In this document: piece after piece, positions 1-9,308 of the stretch
How positions within the stretch are numbered: the stretch's first letter is position 1
How the letters are laid out: every line of letters starts with the position of its first letter
Source of the DNA: Paracoccus zhejiangensis
Lineage (GTDB): Bacteria; Pseudomonadota; Alphaproteobacteria; Rhodobacterales; Rhodobacteraceae
DNA: 64,000 nucleotides
Reading direction: 5' to 3'
Assembly: GCF_002847445.1 (NCBI RefSeq)
Contig: NZ_CP025430.1
Location: 1,240,001-1,304,000, forward strand
Notes under the pieces: model-generated
What the model saw: only the letters and a program-made list of their open reading frames with translations
Database searches by the model: none
Told to the model about the DNA's origin: nothing
Position numbers and translations under genes: made by a program

Positions 1-77
1 CGGGCACCGAGGTCACGCTGGATGGCGAAGAGCTGCTGATCATGAAGGAAAGCGACATCATGGGCATCATCGGCTGA
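1..77 (+). CDS. groES: Co-chaperonin GroES, C-terminal end only (cut by window edge)
   Basis: The first 77 bases read as the last 24 codons of GroES: the tail GEELLIMKESDIMGIIG is the conserved end of the 10 kDa co-chaperonin, which caps the GroEL folding chamber. The upstream part, including the promoter and any CIRCE/HrcA or sigma-32 site, lies outside the window. groEL starts 59 bases downstream in the same direction, the normal groESL operon order, and its own good ribosome site means both are probably read from one mRNA. The identification rests on the tail sequence plus the groEL neighbour. Confidence 0.93.
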   Translation, partial: GTEVTLDGEELLIMKESDIMGIIG

Positions 78-97
78 TTTGCCGATCAGATCCCTGA

Positions 98-1783
<1,686 letters not shown>

Positions 1784-1810
1784 TCATCCCCCTGCCCTCT
1801 GGCAGAACGA

Positions 1811-1839
1811 AAAGGCCGCCCCTCGGGGCGGCCTTTTTT
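1811..1839 (+). terminator. Intrinsic terminator of groESL
   Basis: A perfect 9-bp GC stem (GGCCGCCCC at 1814-1822 against GGGGCGGCC at 1825-1833), preceded by an A run and followed by six T residues. It lies 30 bases after the groEL stop and is a textbook Rho-independent terminator. Confidence 0.92.
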
Positions 1840-1885
1840 CTTGGCAGCCTCACGAATGCCTCTCGCCTTTCACGATCAGTGTAAA

Positions 1886-1946
1886 GCAGCCGGGCAGAAT
1901 CGACCGATATGCCAGTTTTCCTTTGCGCCCCGAAATGCCCGGCTGC
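1886..1946. repeat. Long-range inverted repeat upstream of the GT61 gene
   Basis: GCAGCCGGGCA at 1886-1896 is the exact reverse complement of TGCCCGGCTGC at 1936-1946, with 39 bases between. The structure sits in the short leader before the glycosyltransferase start at 1981 and could form an mRNA stem or mark the edge of an inserted segment. No function is assigned. Confidence 0.45.
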
Positions 1947-1980
1947 ATCCTGAGCAAAGACGAAACCAGCAGGCATCATC

Positions 1981-3039
1981 ATGACCCTTTCCCCAATCCT
2001 CTATCGCCTGCATCAGCGTTTTGGCACACCACCAACGCCGCAACAGGTGGCCGCTGAAACCGTCACGGTCTGCCCGGCCGAAACCGTGCCGCGGCCACCC
2101 GCCTGGTTTTTGCCCGGCCAGCTGGACCACGTGCGCGGCTATCCCGCGATGAGCGACCCCGAGGCGCAGCGTATCCGTATCAGCGAGGGCGAGGTTACCC
2201 ATGGCGCGACCATGGCCTATCGGCTGGATCGCGCGGCGCTGCTGGGTGGCTATGTCTTCGCCGGGGGCGCGCGTCATCAGATGATAATGGATCGCGCCCC
2301 GTTCGGCCCGCGGCACCCCCGCGCCCTGCAAGGCGATGTCAGCGGCGATGTGGCACTGATCGGGACGCCGGTCAGCGACATTTATTTCGGGCACTATCTG
2401 ATGGACGATTCCGCCACCGCCTTGCTGGCACAGGAATTCGGCACCGTCCGCGCGCCCTTTGGCCGTCGGCGCAGCGGCTGGACCCATGCCCATGACTATC
2501 GCCGGATGATGGATATCAATGTGCCAGAGCTCGGCGATACCGCGCTTGGCCAAGTCTGGCTGTTTGACGATATCGGCATGAACAGTAACCGCCGCCAGCG
2601 GATGCAGCAGTTACGCGAACGTCTGCGTCCCAAGCATTCGACCCGCAGCGGGCACGGCGTTTTCATCATCCGCGCCCGTTCCGGTCAGGTGATGCGGCAT
2701 CTGGAAAATGAGACAGAACTGGCCGATGAACTGGCACGCCGGGGCTTCGAGATCGTCGACCCGATGCAGGAAACCGCAGCCGACCTGGTCCAGCGCCTGT
2801 CGGGTTCGGCGTTGGCCGTTTCAGTCGAAGGCAGTGCACTGACGCATGCCTATCTTACCATGCAGGACCGTGGCGCGATGATTGCGATCCAGCCGCCCTG
2901 GCGATTCGACAATGTCTGGAAGGATTTCACCGATCTTCTAGGTATGCGCTATGGCTTTGTCCTGGGCGAAGGCGGTCGGGACAGCTTTCGCGTCGATATT
3001 GCCGATGTTCTACGCACCATCGACCTGATCTTAGGCTGA
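1981..3039 (+). CDS. Glycosyltransferase family 61-like (DUF563) protein
   Basis: A 352-residue cytosolic protein without signal peptide or membrane segment. The C-terminal half carries the pattern typical of GT61/DUF563 enzymes: a strand [11 protein letters not shown] near residue 225, the block [16 protein letters not shown] near 247, and [14 protein letters not shown] near 280, the region that normally contacts the sugar nucleotide. Such enzymes act in capsule, LPS or glycan synthesis. It stands alone between the groEL terminator and a scar of truncated genes, not in a glycan operon, which suggests it arrived as a cargo gene. The ribosome site (AGCAGG) is weak. The substrate cannot be told from sequence. 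Confidence 0.72.
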   Translation: MTLSPILYRLHQRFGTPPTPQQVAAETVTVCPAETVPRPPAWFLPGQLDHVRGYPAMSDPEAQRIRISEGEVTHGATMAYRLDRAALLGGYVFAGGARHQMIMDRAPFGPRHPRALQGDVSGDVALIGTPVSDIYFGHYLMDDSATALLAQEFGTVRAPFGRRRSGWTHAHDYRRMMDINVPELGDTALGQVWLFDDIGMNSNRRQRMQQLRERLRPKHSTRSGHGVFIIRARSGQVMRHLENETELADELARRGFEIVDPMQETAADLVQRLSGSALAVSVEGSALTHAYLTMQDRGAMIAIQPPWRFDNVWKDFTDLLGMRYGFVLGEGGRDSFRVDIADVLRTIDLILG

Positions 3040-3089
3040 AACGCGATCCGCCGCAGCCAACACCCGGCGGAGTGCAGCAAGTCACCGCC

Positions 3090-3161
3090 TTAGGTGTAGA
3101 TGAAATAGGTCGAAACCACGACCAGCACGATCATCGCGCGAATGGGCTCGGCATCGGCCAG
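3090..3161 (-). pseudogene. Remnant of a sodium:solute symporter C-terminus
   Basis: On the minus strand the last 23 codons of a symporter-like frame survive, ending in [10 protein letters not shown] and a stop at 3090-3092. This closely parallels the end of the intact symporter at 7431-9023 (VVISTYFIFT), at roughly three quarters DNA identity. Everything upstream of the tail is missing. The truncation point lies within a few bases of the truncated groEL fragment beginning at 3167, so the two gene ends were joined by one deletion or recombination event. The fragment is too short to code for a functional transporter. Confidence 0.6.
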
Positions 3162-3166
3162 CCTTG

Positions 3167-3377
3167 CAACGCCCAGACCGAAGAATATGGCGACATGTTC
3201 AAGTTCGGCGTCATCGACCCGGCCAAGGTGGTTCGCACCGCGCTGGAAGATGCAGCCTCGGTTGCTGGTCTGCTGATCACCACCGAAGCCATGGTCGCCG
3301 AGAAGCCCGAACCGAAGGGCGCCGCTGGCGGCATGCCCGACATGGGCGGTACGGGCGGCATGGGCGGGATGATGTAA
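3167..3377 (+). pseudogene. Duplicated 3' fragment of groEL (direct repeat of 1573-1783)
   Basis: Bases 3167-3377 match 1573-1783 with only three differences in 211 bases and no gap, covering the last 70 groEL codons including stop. One change turns a Met of the GGM tail into Thr; another is silent. Homology continues through the downstream terminator to about 3433. No groEL start or upstream domains are present. An open frame from 3072 fuses unrelated codons to this tail, but it lacks a ribosome site and is not a believable gene. The fragment looks like a leftover of a second groEL copy or of homologous exchange. Confidence 0.9.
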
Positions 3378-3404
3378 TCATCCCCCTGCCCTCTGGCAGA
3401 ACGG

Positions 3405-3433
3405 AAAGGCCGTCCCGATGGGGCGGCCTTTTT
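3405..3433 (+). terminator. Second, diverged copy of the groEL terminator
   Basis: Stem GGCCGTCCC (3408-3416) pairs with GGGGCGGCC (3420-3428) around a GAT loop and is followed by five T residues. It corresponds to 1811-1839. The stem has changed by a C-to-T that still pairs as a U-G wobble in RNA, so it may remain active and insulate the genes downstream. Confidence 0.8.
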
Positions 3434-3981
3434 CGTGGGCGTCTGCCTGGATCGGGCGTTTCCCGGGACTCGAGCCCGCCGCCAGCCTGTCCTCCGGGAA
3501 TCAAGTTGATCCCTGGTCGAGGTTTTTACCCTTCAGATCCAACGATAGCGTTTGAAGGAACTTCCTTGCGAGGGTGTTCGCGTTTCTCGCGGAAATTTGT
3601 TTTTCCGCGAAGACACGTTGCCGTAACGAAAATTGATATTTATATTTTCCCTTGACAACCTCGTCAGTTCGGCGCTCAAAACGAATCTTGACAGCCTGGC
3701 AAAATTAAATCAAATATCTGACTACTCAACTTATTGGCGCCTTGACCGCTCCGTAAGCTAGGTAAAAACCAAAAAATATTCCCAAGCGTGGCCCTCTTGG
3801 ATCATACAATGCAACTTGGGGTTATTTCAGCATTTCAGTTGAAGATACCAAGTTAGATGTGCCGAGTGACGTGGTATTTTCTTGATCTCATCACGCAAGG
3901 ACAGGAAAGACCCGCGACCTGGCGCAACCAAGCGTCCGGCAATCCAATTCCTCGTCTCATTCATAAATCGGAGGGAATAAA
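3434..3981. other. AT-rich non-coding spacer
   Basis: About 550 bases with no credible gene. From about 3600 to 3860 the sequence is clearly more AT-rich than the rest of the window, with runs such as GATATTTATATTTTCCC, which fits foreign DNA or a regulatory region. It separates the groEL scar from the small-protein/FAD-oxidase pair and probably holds their promoter. Confidence 0.6.
3688..3717 (+). promoter_or_regulatory. Candidate sigma-70 promoter for the 3982-6105 gene pair
   Basis: A perfect -35 hexamer TTGACA at 3688-3693 is followed after 18 bases by AAATAT (3712-3717), a weak -10. A second TTGACA lies near 3652. If used, the leader would be about 260 bases long. The weak -10 keeps this tentative. 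Confidence 0.3.
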
Positions 3982-4308
3982 ATGGTACAAAAGGTCGGGA
4001 ATTTCTGCTTGAAAAATGATGGCGGTTTCGTCGTGAAACTGCAGTTCGTCTTCTGGGACGAGAATGGCAACAAGGTCCATACCGACGGAACGGCCGGCTA
4101 TCCGGTGCTGCAGACCGAGTGCCGGTCACCCGACCAGTCGGGCGTGCCGGATGGGGCGCTGGTTTCGCTTTATGCCTTTGTCGTCTGGGGTAGCGACAAT
4201 ACCGCAAACCAGATCTTCTACTATGACTCCAGCAGCACGGTCACGGCCAATTACGCCATCAGCGGCACGACTTTGAACAACGACCTGGTCCTCGTCTCGG
4301 TGCAATAG
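3982..4308 (+). CDS. Small beta-rich protein of unknown function, paired with an FAD oxidase
   Basis: A 108-residue protein with no signal peptide or membrane span. It alternates hydrophobic and polar residues (LQFVFWDENGNKVH, LVSLYAFVVWGSDN, ANQIFYYDSS), suggesting an all-beta sandwich; two Cys are present (in NFCLKN and QTECRS). An excellent GGAGGG site lies 8 bases before the ATG, so the gene is very probably real. The next gene, a cholesterol-oxidase-type flavoenzyme, begins about 90 bases downstream on the same strand, so the two are likely co-transcribed. I do not recognise the family. A partner, carrier or binding protein of the oxidase is only an inference. Confidence 0.7.
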   Translation: MVQKVGNFCLKNDGGFVVKLQFVFWDENGNKVHTDGTAGYPVLQTECRSPDQSGVPDGALVSLYAFVVWGSDNTANQIFYYDSSSTVTANYAISGTTLNNDLVLVSVQ

Positions 4309-4398
4309 CCTCCGCATGCGACAACCGGTCTGCCGGGCCGACATGGCATGTCGCCGTGCCGGCAGATCGATCGCCCACCCGCAACAAGGATCATCGTC

Positions 4399-6105
4399 GT
4401 GGCCACAACCAGCGCGCCTGCCGGCTTTCCCGCGAACATTCCAGTGTCCCTCCAGACCTACGAGAATTGGGCCCAGATGATCTCTGTCCCGAACGTCTGG
4501 ACCTGCATCCCCGCGACCGAAGCCGATGTCGTCGCCGTCTGCAACTGGGCGGCGCAGGCAAAATTTACCGTTCGCGCACGCGGGGTCGCCCATGGCTGGT
4601 CGCCGCTGACCGTGACCGAGGGCGAGACAACCGACAATGTCATGCTGGTCGACCTGCGGACCAACCTGAACAAGGTCCTGTCGATCAGCCCTGCCTCGGC
4701 CGGCAGTCCAGCACAGGTCACGGTTCAGACCGGCTGCACCATGCTGGACCTGATGACCGCGCTCGAGACCTCGCGGGTCGGCCCGGATCCCGATGTCGGT
4801 TTCAGCTTCGCCCATATCCCGGCGCCGGGCAATCTGACCGTCGGCGGAGTGCTGGCGATCAACGGCCATGGAACGGGGGTGCGGACGCCGCCCCGTGATG
4901 ACATGAACCTGCCCTATGGCTCGCTCAGCAATCAGATTCTTGGCTTCACCGCCATCGTCACCCGACCCGTAACCGGCACCTATGCCGCCCGCCGCTTCAG
5001 TCGCGGCGATCCCGATGCCAAAGCCTTCCTGACCCATTGCGGGCGGGCGCTGCTGACCGAGGTGACGCTGCAGGTGACCGACAATTACATGCTCAGATGC
5101 CAGAGCTTCATGAACATTCCGGCCACGACGCTGTTTGCCCAACCCGTCGGTGGCAAGGATCCGGCGCGCAGCGTTGGTGACTTCCTGCAGCAGTCCGGCC
5201 GCATCGAGGTGATTTGGTTCCCGGCCTTCGATCCGGCGCAGCCCAGCTTTCCCTGGTTCAAGGTCTGGACGGTGTCGCCGAAGAAGCCAACCTATGCCAA
5301 GATCGCGACGGGGCCCTATAACTATCCGTTCTCGGACGATCTGCCCAGTTTCATCACCGCCCTGTTGCGGCAGATGGTCACCTCGGCACCCGAGATCACC
5401 CCCACCTTCTGCTCGACAGTGGCGCAATACACCGCCGGGCAGCTGACCTCTGTTGCGGACCTCTGGGGCAAGTCCAAGAACACGCTGCTCTATGTCAAGG
5501 ACGAGACCTTGCGGGTGACGGCGAATGGCTATGCGGTGCTGATGAAGCGCGACCAGGTGCAGCAGGCGATTGCAGATGCCACGACGAAATTCACCGACAT
5601 GCTGCTGTCCTATCAGAAGAACGGCCTCTGGCCGATCAATTCGCCGCTCGAGATCCGAGTGACCGGACTGGACGATACCGCGCATCTGGGCCTGCCGCCG
5701 GGGCAAGTGGCGGAAAGCCCGGTGATCTCGTCGCTCGGCACCGACCCGATTGTCCAGCAGAATGGCTGGGACGTTGCCTGCTGGTTCGATGTCCTGACCA
5801 TCATCCCCGAGGGCGACCCGCAACAGGCCTACCAGTTCTATACCGAGCTCGAGACCTGGTTCTATGCGCATTTCGACACCGGGTTCCGCGCCAATGTCGA
5901 ATGGTCGAAGGGCTGGGCCTATAGCGTGCCCGGCGGGGCCTGGACCGATGCGGCGGTGATCCAGTCCATTCGCGACACCTGCACCACCGGCCGCCCCGCC
6001 GATGCAACCTGGGCCTGGCAGGTTGCAACCCTGCAATCCTACGATGCCGCGAACCTGTTCACCAATCCCTTCCTCGATCAGCTGTTCACGACTGGCAGTT
6101 CCTGA
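4399..6105 (+). CDS. FAD-linked oxidase, VAO/PCMH fold, similar to type II (covalent-FAD) cholesterol oxidase
   Basis: A flavoprotein of about 568 residues. The N-terminal FAD-binding PCMH domain shows VWTCIPATEADVVAVCNWA near residue 33, RARGVAHGWSPLT near 60 with a His in the position of the covalent flavin ligand of Brevibacterium-type cholesterol oxidase II, and PGNLTVGGVLAINGHGTGV near 140. The remainder resembles the substrate domain of that family. Members oxidise sterols or other alcohols with oxygen, giving peroxide. I prefer GTG 4399, with AAGGA 8 bases upstream, to ATG 4348, which has no ribosome site. No export signal is seen, unlike secreted sterol oxidases, so the substrate is open. 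Confidence 0.78.
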   Translation: MATTSAPAGFPANIPVSLQTYENWAQMISVPNVWTCIPATEADVVAVCNWAAQAKFTVRARGVAHGWSPLTVTEGETTDNVMLVDLRTNLNKVLSISPASAGSPAQVTVQTGCTMLDLMTALETSRVGPDPDVGFSFAHIPAPGNLTVGGVLAINGHGTGVRTPPRDDMNLPYGSLSNQILGFTAIVTRPVTGTYAARRFSRGDPDAKAFLTHCGRALLTEVTLQVTDNYMLRCQSFMNIPATTLFAQPVGGKDPARSVGDFLQQSGRIEVIWFPAFDPAQPSFPWFKVWTVSPKKPTYAKIATGPYNYPFSDDLPSFITALLRQMVTSAPEITPTFCSTVAQYTAGQLTSVADLWGKSKNTLLYVKDETLRVTANGYAVLMKRDQVQQAIADATTKFTDMLLSYQKNGLWPINSPLEIRVTGLDDTAHLGLPPGQVAESPVISSLGTDPIVQQNGWDVACWFDVLTIIPEGDPQQAYQFYTELETWFYAHFDTGFRANVEWSKGWAYSVPGGAWTDAAVIQSIRDTCTTGRPADATWAWQVATLQSYDAANLFTNPFLDQLFTTGSS

Positions 6106-6189
6106 TCGCGCAAGCCCCTGCCCTTGCCCAACCCTGCCCCAGCGGCTACCCAGATCGGACACCCCGCCATGACCTGACGAGGCGCCCGA

Positions 6190-7149
6190 ATGTCCGAGCC
6201 GACCACCCCCGACCTGCGCCCGCTGGAGGCCCGCGCGCTGACGCTGGCCATGTGGGGCAACCTGTTCATGGCCGTGGCAGGGCTTGCCGCCGGGTTCCTG
6301 TCGAACTCGAACGCCATCATGATGGATGGGCTCTTCTCGCTGATCGGCTTTGCCTCGGCGCTACTGGGACGGCGGATCAGCCGCCGGGTCGAGGCCGGGC
6401 CGGACCGGCTCAGGCCCTTCGGCTATGCCGCCGACGAGGCGATCTTCATCACCTTCCGCTCGCTGTCGCTGCTGGGGCTGGTGCTTTTCGCCGTCACCAA
6501 CGCGGCCAAGAACATCTTCGACTATGCCATGGGCACCCCGCCCGAGCCGCTGATCTTCGGCCCGATGATCGGCTATTTCGTCATCATCGGCGGCACCTGC
6601 CTTGGCCTCTGGCTCAGCCATCGCCGCGCCTGGCAGAAGACCGGGCGGACCAGCGATATCCTGCGGCTCGAGGCGCGGGCCTCGGCCTTTGACGGCATCA
6701 TCACCGCCTCGGCCGGGGTCGGGCTGGCGCTGATCTACCTGCTTCGCGACGGGCCGCTGGCGGTGATTGCCCCGGTCGGCGACTCGATCATCGTCCTCTT
6801 CCTCTGCCTCACCGTCATCGGCCAGTATTTCAGCGGCTTTCGCGCCGGACTGGGGGAACTGGCCGGCGTCACCGCCCCGCCCGACCGGGTGGCGCTGGCG
6901 CGGCGCAGCCTGCGCCCGGCACTGTCCGAGGATGGCGGGCGGCTGCACGATCTTTCGGTGATGAAAACCGGCCGCAGCTTCCTGGTCACCGCCTATTACG
7001 ACCCCTTGCGCTCGGTGACGGCGGCCGAGATCGATGCGCTGAACCTGCGGCTGATCCGCGACATGCGCGAGGCGCTGCCCGGCAGCGATGTGCTGTTGCT
7101 GGTCACGGGCTATCCCCGCCGCTGGCCCGAGGACATCAGCCCGTTCTGA
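6190..7149 (+). CDS. Cation diffusion facilitator (CDF) family transporter
   Basis: A 319-residue inner-membrane protein with about six hydrophobic segments (near 21-40, 45-60, 95-115, 127-150, 170-188, 200-220) and a C-terminal cytosolic domain. SNSNAIMMDGLFSLIGF in TM2 supplies the conserved metal-site Asp, and RASAFDGIITASAGVGLAL in TM5 gives the second Asp. The usual TM5 HxxxD is replaced by a form without His, so the metal (Zn, Mn, Fe or other) cannot be named. CDF proteins export divalent cations against a proton gradient. It follows the FAD oxidase by 84 bases on the same strand, with no functional link evident. Confidence 0.85.
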   Translation: MSEPTTPDLRPLEARALTLAMWGNLFMAVAGLAAGFLSNSNAIMMDGLFSLIGFASALLGRRISRRVEAGPDRLRPFGYAADEAIFITFRSLSLLGLVLFAVTNAAKNIFDYAMGTPPEPLIFGPMIGYFVIIGGTCLGLWLSHRRAWQKTGRTSDILRLEARASAFDGIITASAGVGLALIYLLRDGPLAVIAPVGDSIIVLFLCLTVIGQYFSGFRAGLGELAGVTAPPDRVALARRSLRPALSEDGGRLHDLSVMKTGRSFLVTAYYDPLRSVTAAEIDALNLRLIRDMREALPGSDVLLLVTGYPRRWPEDISPF

Positions 7150-7280
7150 TCTGCCGCGGCAGCAGGCCCAACCCCGGCATCCCTTCGGACGCATAGCGGC
7201 TTTGCGCCCGCAGCCGTTTTACGACCCCTCTAGATCCCTTACGTTACCGCTATCGGAACACGGATCGAAAGGAGATCATC

Positions 7281-7394
7281 ATGACCATCCGTAACCTCTA
7301 TGCCGGCCTGCGCGGCTTCTTCGCCGGTCTGGCCCATGCCGCAGCCGCTGACGCGCCGCGTCTGGAAAACACGATCCGCCAAAGCCGGGGCTAA
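7281..7394 (+). CDS. Small 37-residue protein, unknown function
   Basis: A short ORF with an ideal ribosome site (AAGGAG, 6 bases before ATG). It encodes a basic-amphipathic peptide: MTIRNLYAGLRGFFAGLAHA, then a charged end PRLENTIRQSRG. The first half could form an amphipathic or membrane-surface helix. It stands alone between the CDF gene and the convergent symporter. The combination of strong initiation signal and good codon use makes it more likely real than chance, but I recognise no family. Confidence 0.6.
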   Translation: MTIRNLYAGLRGFFAGLAHAAAADAPRLENTIRQSRG

Positions 7395-7430
7395 GGCGGA
7401 TCGCAAGTTCGGGTGGTCGGAAGCGACCGC

Positions 7431-9023
7431 TCAGGTGAAAATGAAATAGGTCGAGATCACCACGATCACGATCGCCGCGCCGAAGGGCTTTGCATAGGCC
7501 CAGGGCGTCATGTCCACCGCATGGCTGTCGCGCGGCTGGTATTCCGGCACCATCGGGCGGGTCTTGCCGATCCACAGCATGATGCAGACGTTCAGCACGA
7601 ACAGGATCGCCATGACATGCAGGAAGTGCGGGTAGTTCTCGGCCCCGACCATCGGCTTCAGAACGAACTGGCTGATGATGTAGAGACCCACACCCGAAGC
7701 CAGCCCGATCTTAGCCGCGACCGGCGGCACGTTGCGGGTGAAGATGCCGACAAGGATGATCGTCAGGATCGGGATCGAGTAGCAGCCGTTCACCTCTTGC
7801 AGGTAGCCGAACAGGCCCTGCGGCGCGTTGGCGATGAAGGGCGCGATGGTCATTGAGGCAATGGCCAGGACCCAGCCGAAATTCTTGCCCGCGTTCACCA
7901 CCTGCTCGTCGCTGGCCTCGGGCTTGAAATACTGGCGGTAGATGTCCACCCCGAAAAGCGTGACCGAGCTGTTCAGTGCCGAGTTGAAGGAACTGAGGAT
8001 CGCCCCGAACAGCACCGCGGCAAAGAAGCCGCGCAGCGGGAAGGGCAGCACCTCGCTGACAAGGCTCGGATAGGCCTGATCGGCCACGTCCAGCCCGCCC
8101 TCGAAATAGTGGTAGGCGATGATCCCCGGCAGCACGACGATGATCGGGCCGAGGATCTTCATCACGCCCGCGTATAGCAGGCCCTTCTGCCCCTCGACCA
8201 GGTTCTTGGCACCAAGGGCGCGCTGGATGATCGCCTGGTTGGTGCCCCAGTAGAACAGCTGCACCAGCATCATGCCGGTGAAGATGGTGGCGAAGGGCAC
8301 CGAGGCGTCCGACCCGCCGATGGCGTTGAATTTTTCGGGGTTCTCGGTCCAGAGGACGTTCAGACCCTCGAAGATGCTGCCGCCGCCAATGGCCATCAGG
8401 CCGAAGACCGGAACCAGCAGGCCGCCGAGGAACAGGCCGACGGCGTTGATCGTGTCCGAGACCGCAACCGCCTTCAACCCGCCGAAGATCGCGTAGATCG
8501 AGCCGATGATGCCGATGGCCCAGACCGTGATCCACAGCGCCGCCGTCTCGCTGACCCCGAAGAGACCCGGCACGTCGAACATCGTCGACATGGCCAGCGC
8601 ACCCGAATAGAGCACGATCGGCAGCAGCACGATCACATAGCCCGACAGGAACAGAAGCGAGGTGATCGTCTTGGTCTGCGCGTCATAGCGCTCCTCGAGA
8701 AATCCCGGAATGGTCGAGATGCCCGAGCGCAGGTATTTCGGCAGCAGCACCAGCGCCGTCACCACCATGGCGATGGCCGCCAGCGTTTCCCAGGCCATGA
8801 CCAGAATGCCCTCGGTATAGGCTTGACCGGTCAGGCCGACGATCTGCTCCGTCGACAGGTTGGTCAGCAGCAGCGAGCCGGCGATCACCGGCGCGGTCAG
8901 CGAGCGACCCCCGAGGAAATAGCCCTCGGAATGATGCTCATCGGTTCCCTTGGTCCAATAATAGGACAACACCGCCACGAGGGCGGTGAATCCGATGAAC
9001 ATGACAATGTTGAATACTCCCAT
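7431..9023 (-). CDS. Sodium:solute symporter (SSS/SLC5), sugar-type (vSGLT-like)
   Basis: A 530-residue inner-membrane protein with about 14 hydrophobic segments. The pattern YFLGGRSLTAPVIAGSLLLTN near residue 35, YAIFGGLKAVAVSDTINAV near 175 and SSFNSALNSSVTLFGVDIY near 350 are characteristic of sodium/sugar symporters of the vSGLT group, whose sodium site uses the late Ser residues. The start is ATG 9023, with GGGAGGA directly upstream; the frame extends to a TTG at 9041 but without support. A LacI-type operator candidate lies 26 bases before the start. Likely imports a hexose or related polyol; the exact sugar is not determinable. A truncated relative survives at 3090-3161. Confidence 0.88.
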   Translation of the reverse strand: MGVFNIVMFIGFTALVAVLSYYWTKGTDEHHSEGYFLGGRSLTAPVIAGSLLLTNLSTEQIVGLTGQAYTEGILVMAWETLAAIAMVVTALVLLPKYLRSGISTIPGFLEERYDAQTKTITSLLFLSGYVIVLLPIVLYSGALAMSTMFDVPGLFGVSETAALWITVWAIGIIGSIYAIFGGLKAVAVSDTINAVGLFLGGLLVPVFGLMAIGGGSIFEGLNVLWTENPEKFNAIGGSDASVPFATIFTGMMLVQLFYWGTNQAIIQRALGAKNLVEGQKGLLYAGVMKILGPIIVVLPGIIAYHYFEGGLDVADQAYPSLVSEVLPFPLRGFFAAVLFGAILSSFNSALNSSVTLFGVDIYRQYFKPEASDEQVVNAGKNFGWVLAIASMTIAPFIANAPQGLFGYLQEVNGCYSIPILTIILVGIFTRNVPPVAAKIGLASGVGLYIISQFVLKPMVGAENYPHFLHVMAILFVLNVCIMLWIGKTRPMVPEYQPRDSHAVDMTPWAYAKPFGAAIVIVVISTYFIFT

Positions 9024-9048
9024 CCTATCCTCCCAGATCAAGATACTC

Positions 9049-9062
9049 TGATAGCGCTCACA
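9049..9062 (-). promoter_or_regulatory. LacI/GalR-type operator candidate before the sugar symporter
   Basis: TGATAGCGCTCACA is an imperfect palindrome centred on CG with TGA/TCA-like ends, the form bound by LacI-family repressors of sugar genes. It sits between the AT-rich presumed promoter (about 9090-9140) and the symporter start. No LacI gene is in the window. Confidence 0.4.
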
Positions 9063-9308
9063 GCTGTGTTACTATCACGTTGAGTCGCCCGGGCATAGAA
9101 AAAAGTGTAACGTTGCAAATATAAGGTTGTATCGTTTTCACACTATCCGGTTCATTCCGGCGGGTTGCGGCGTCCCACAGCTGCCCCCGGCCGTTTCAAC
9201 GCTGCGGCATGCAAGGCCATTGGCCCGGTCCTGACCGCCCCTTGACCGCCGCCGCTGCCGACCTGACACTCGCCGCCTGCGCGACAGCGATCACACGAGG
9301 AGAATCCG

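Noticed and set aside
3072..3377. Open frame fusing unrelated codons to the groEL tail as a new small gene
   Set aside because: No ribosome site at its start, and the sequence is explained by the symporter and groEL remnants.
4126..6162. Long minus-strand open frame antisense to the FAD oxidase
   Set aside because: It mirrors the high-GC third positions of the flavoenzyme gene, has no ribosome site and no recognisable domain.
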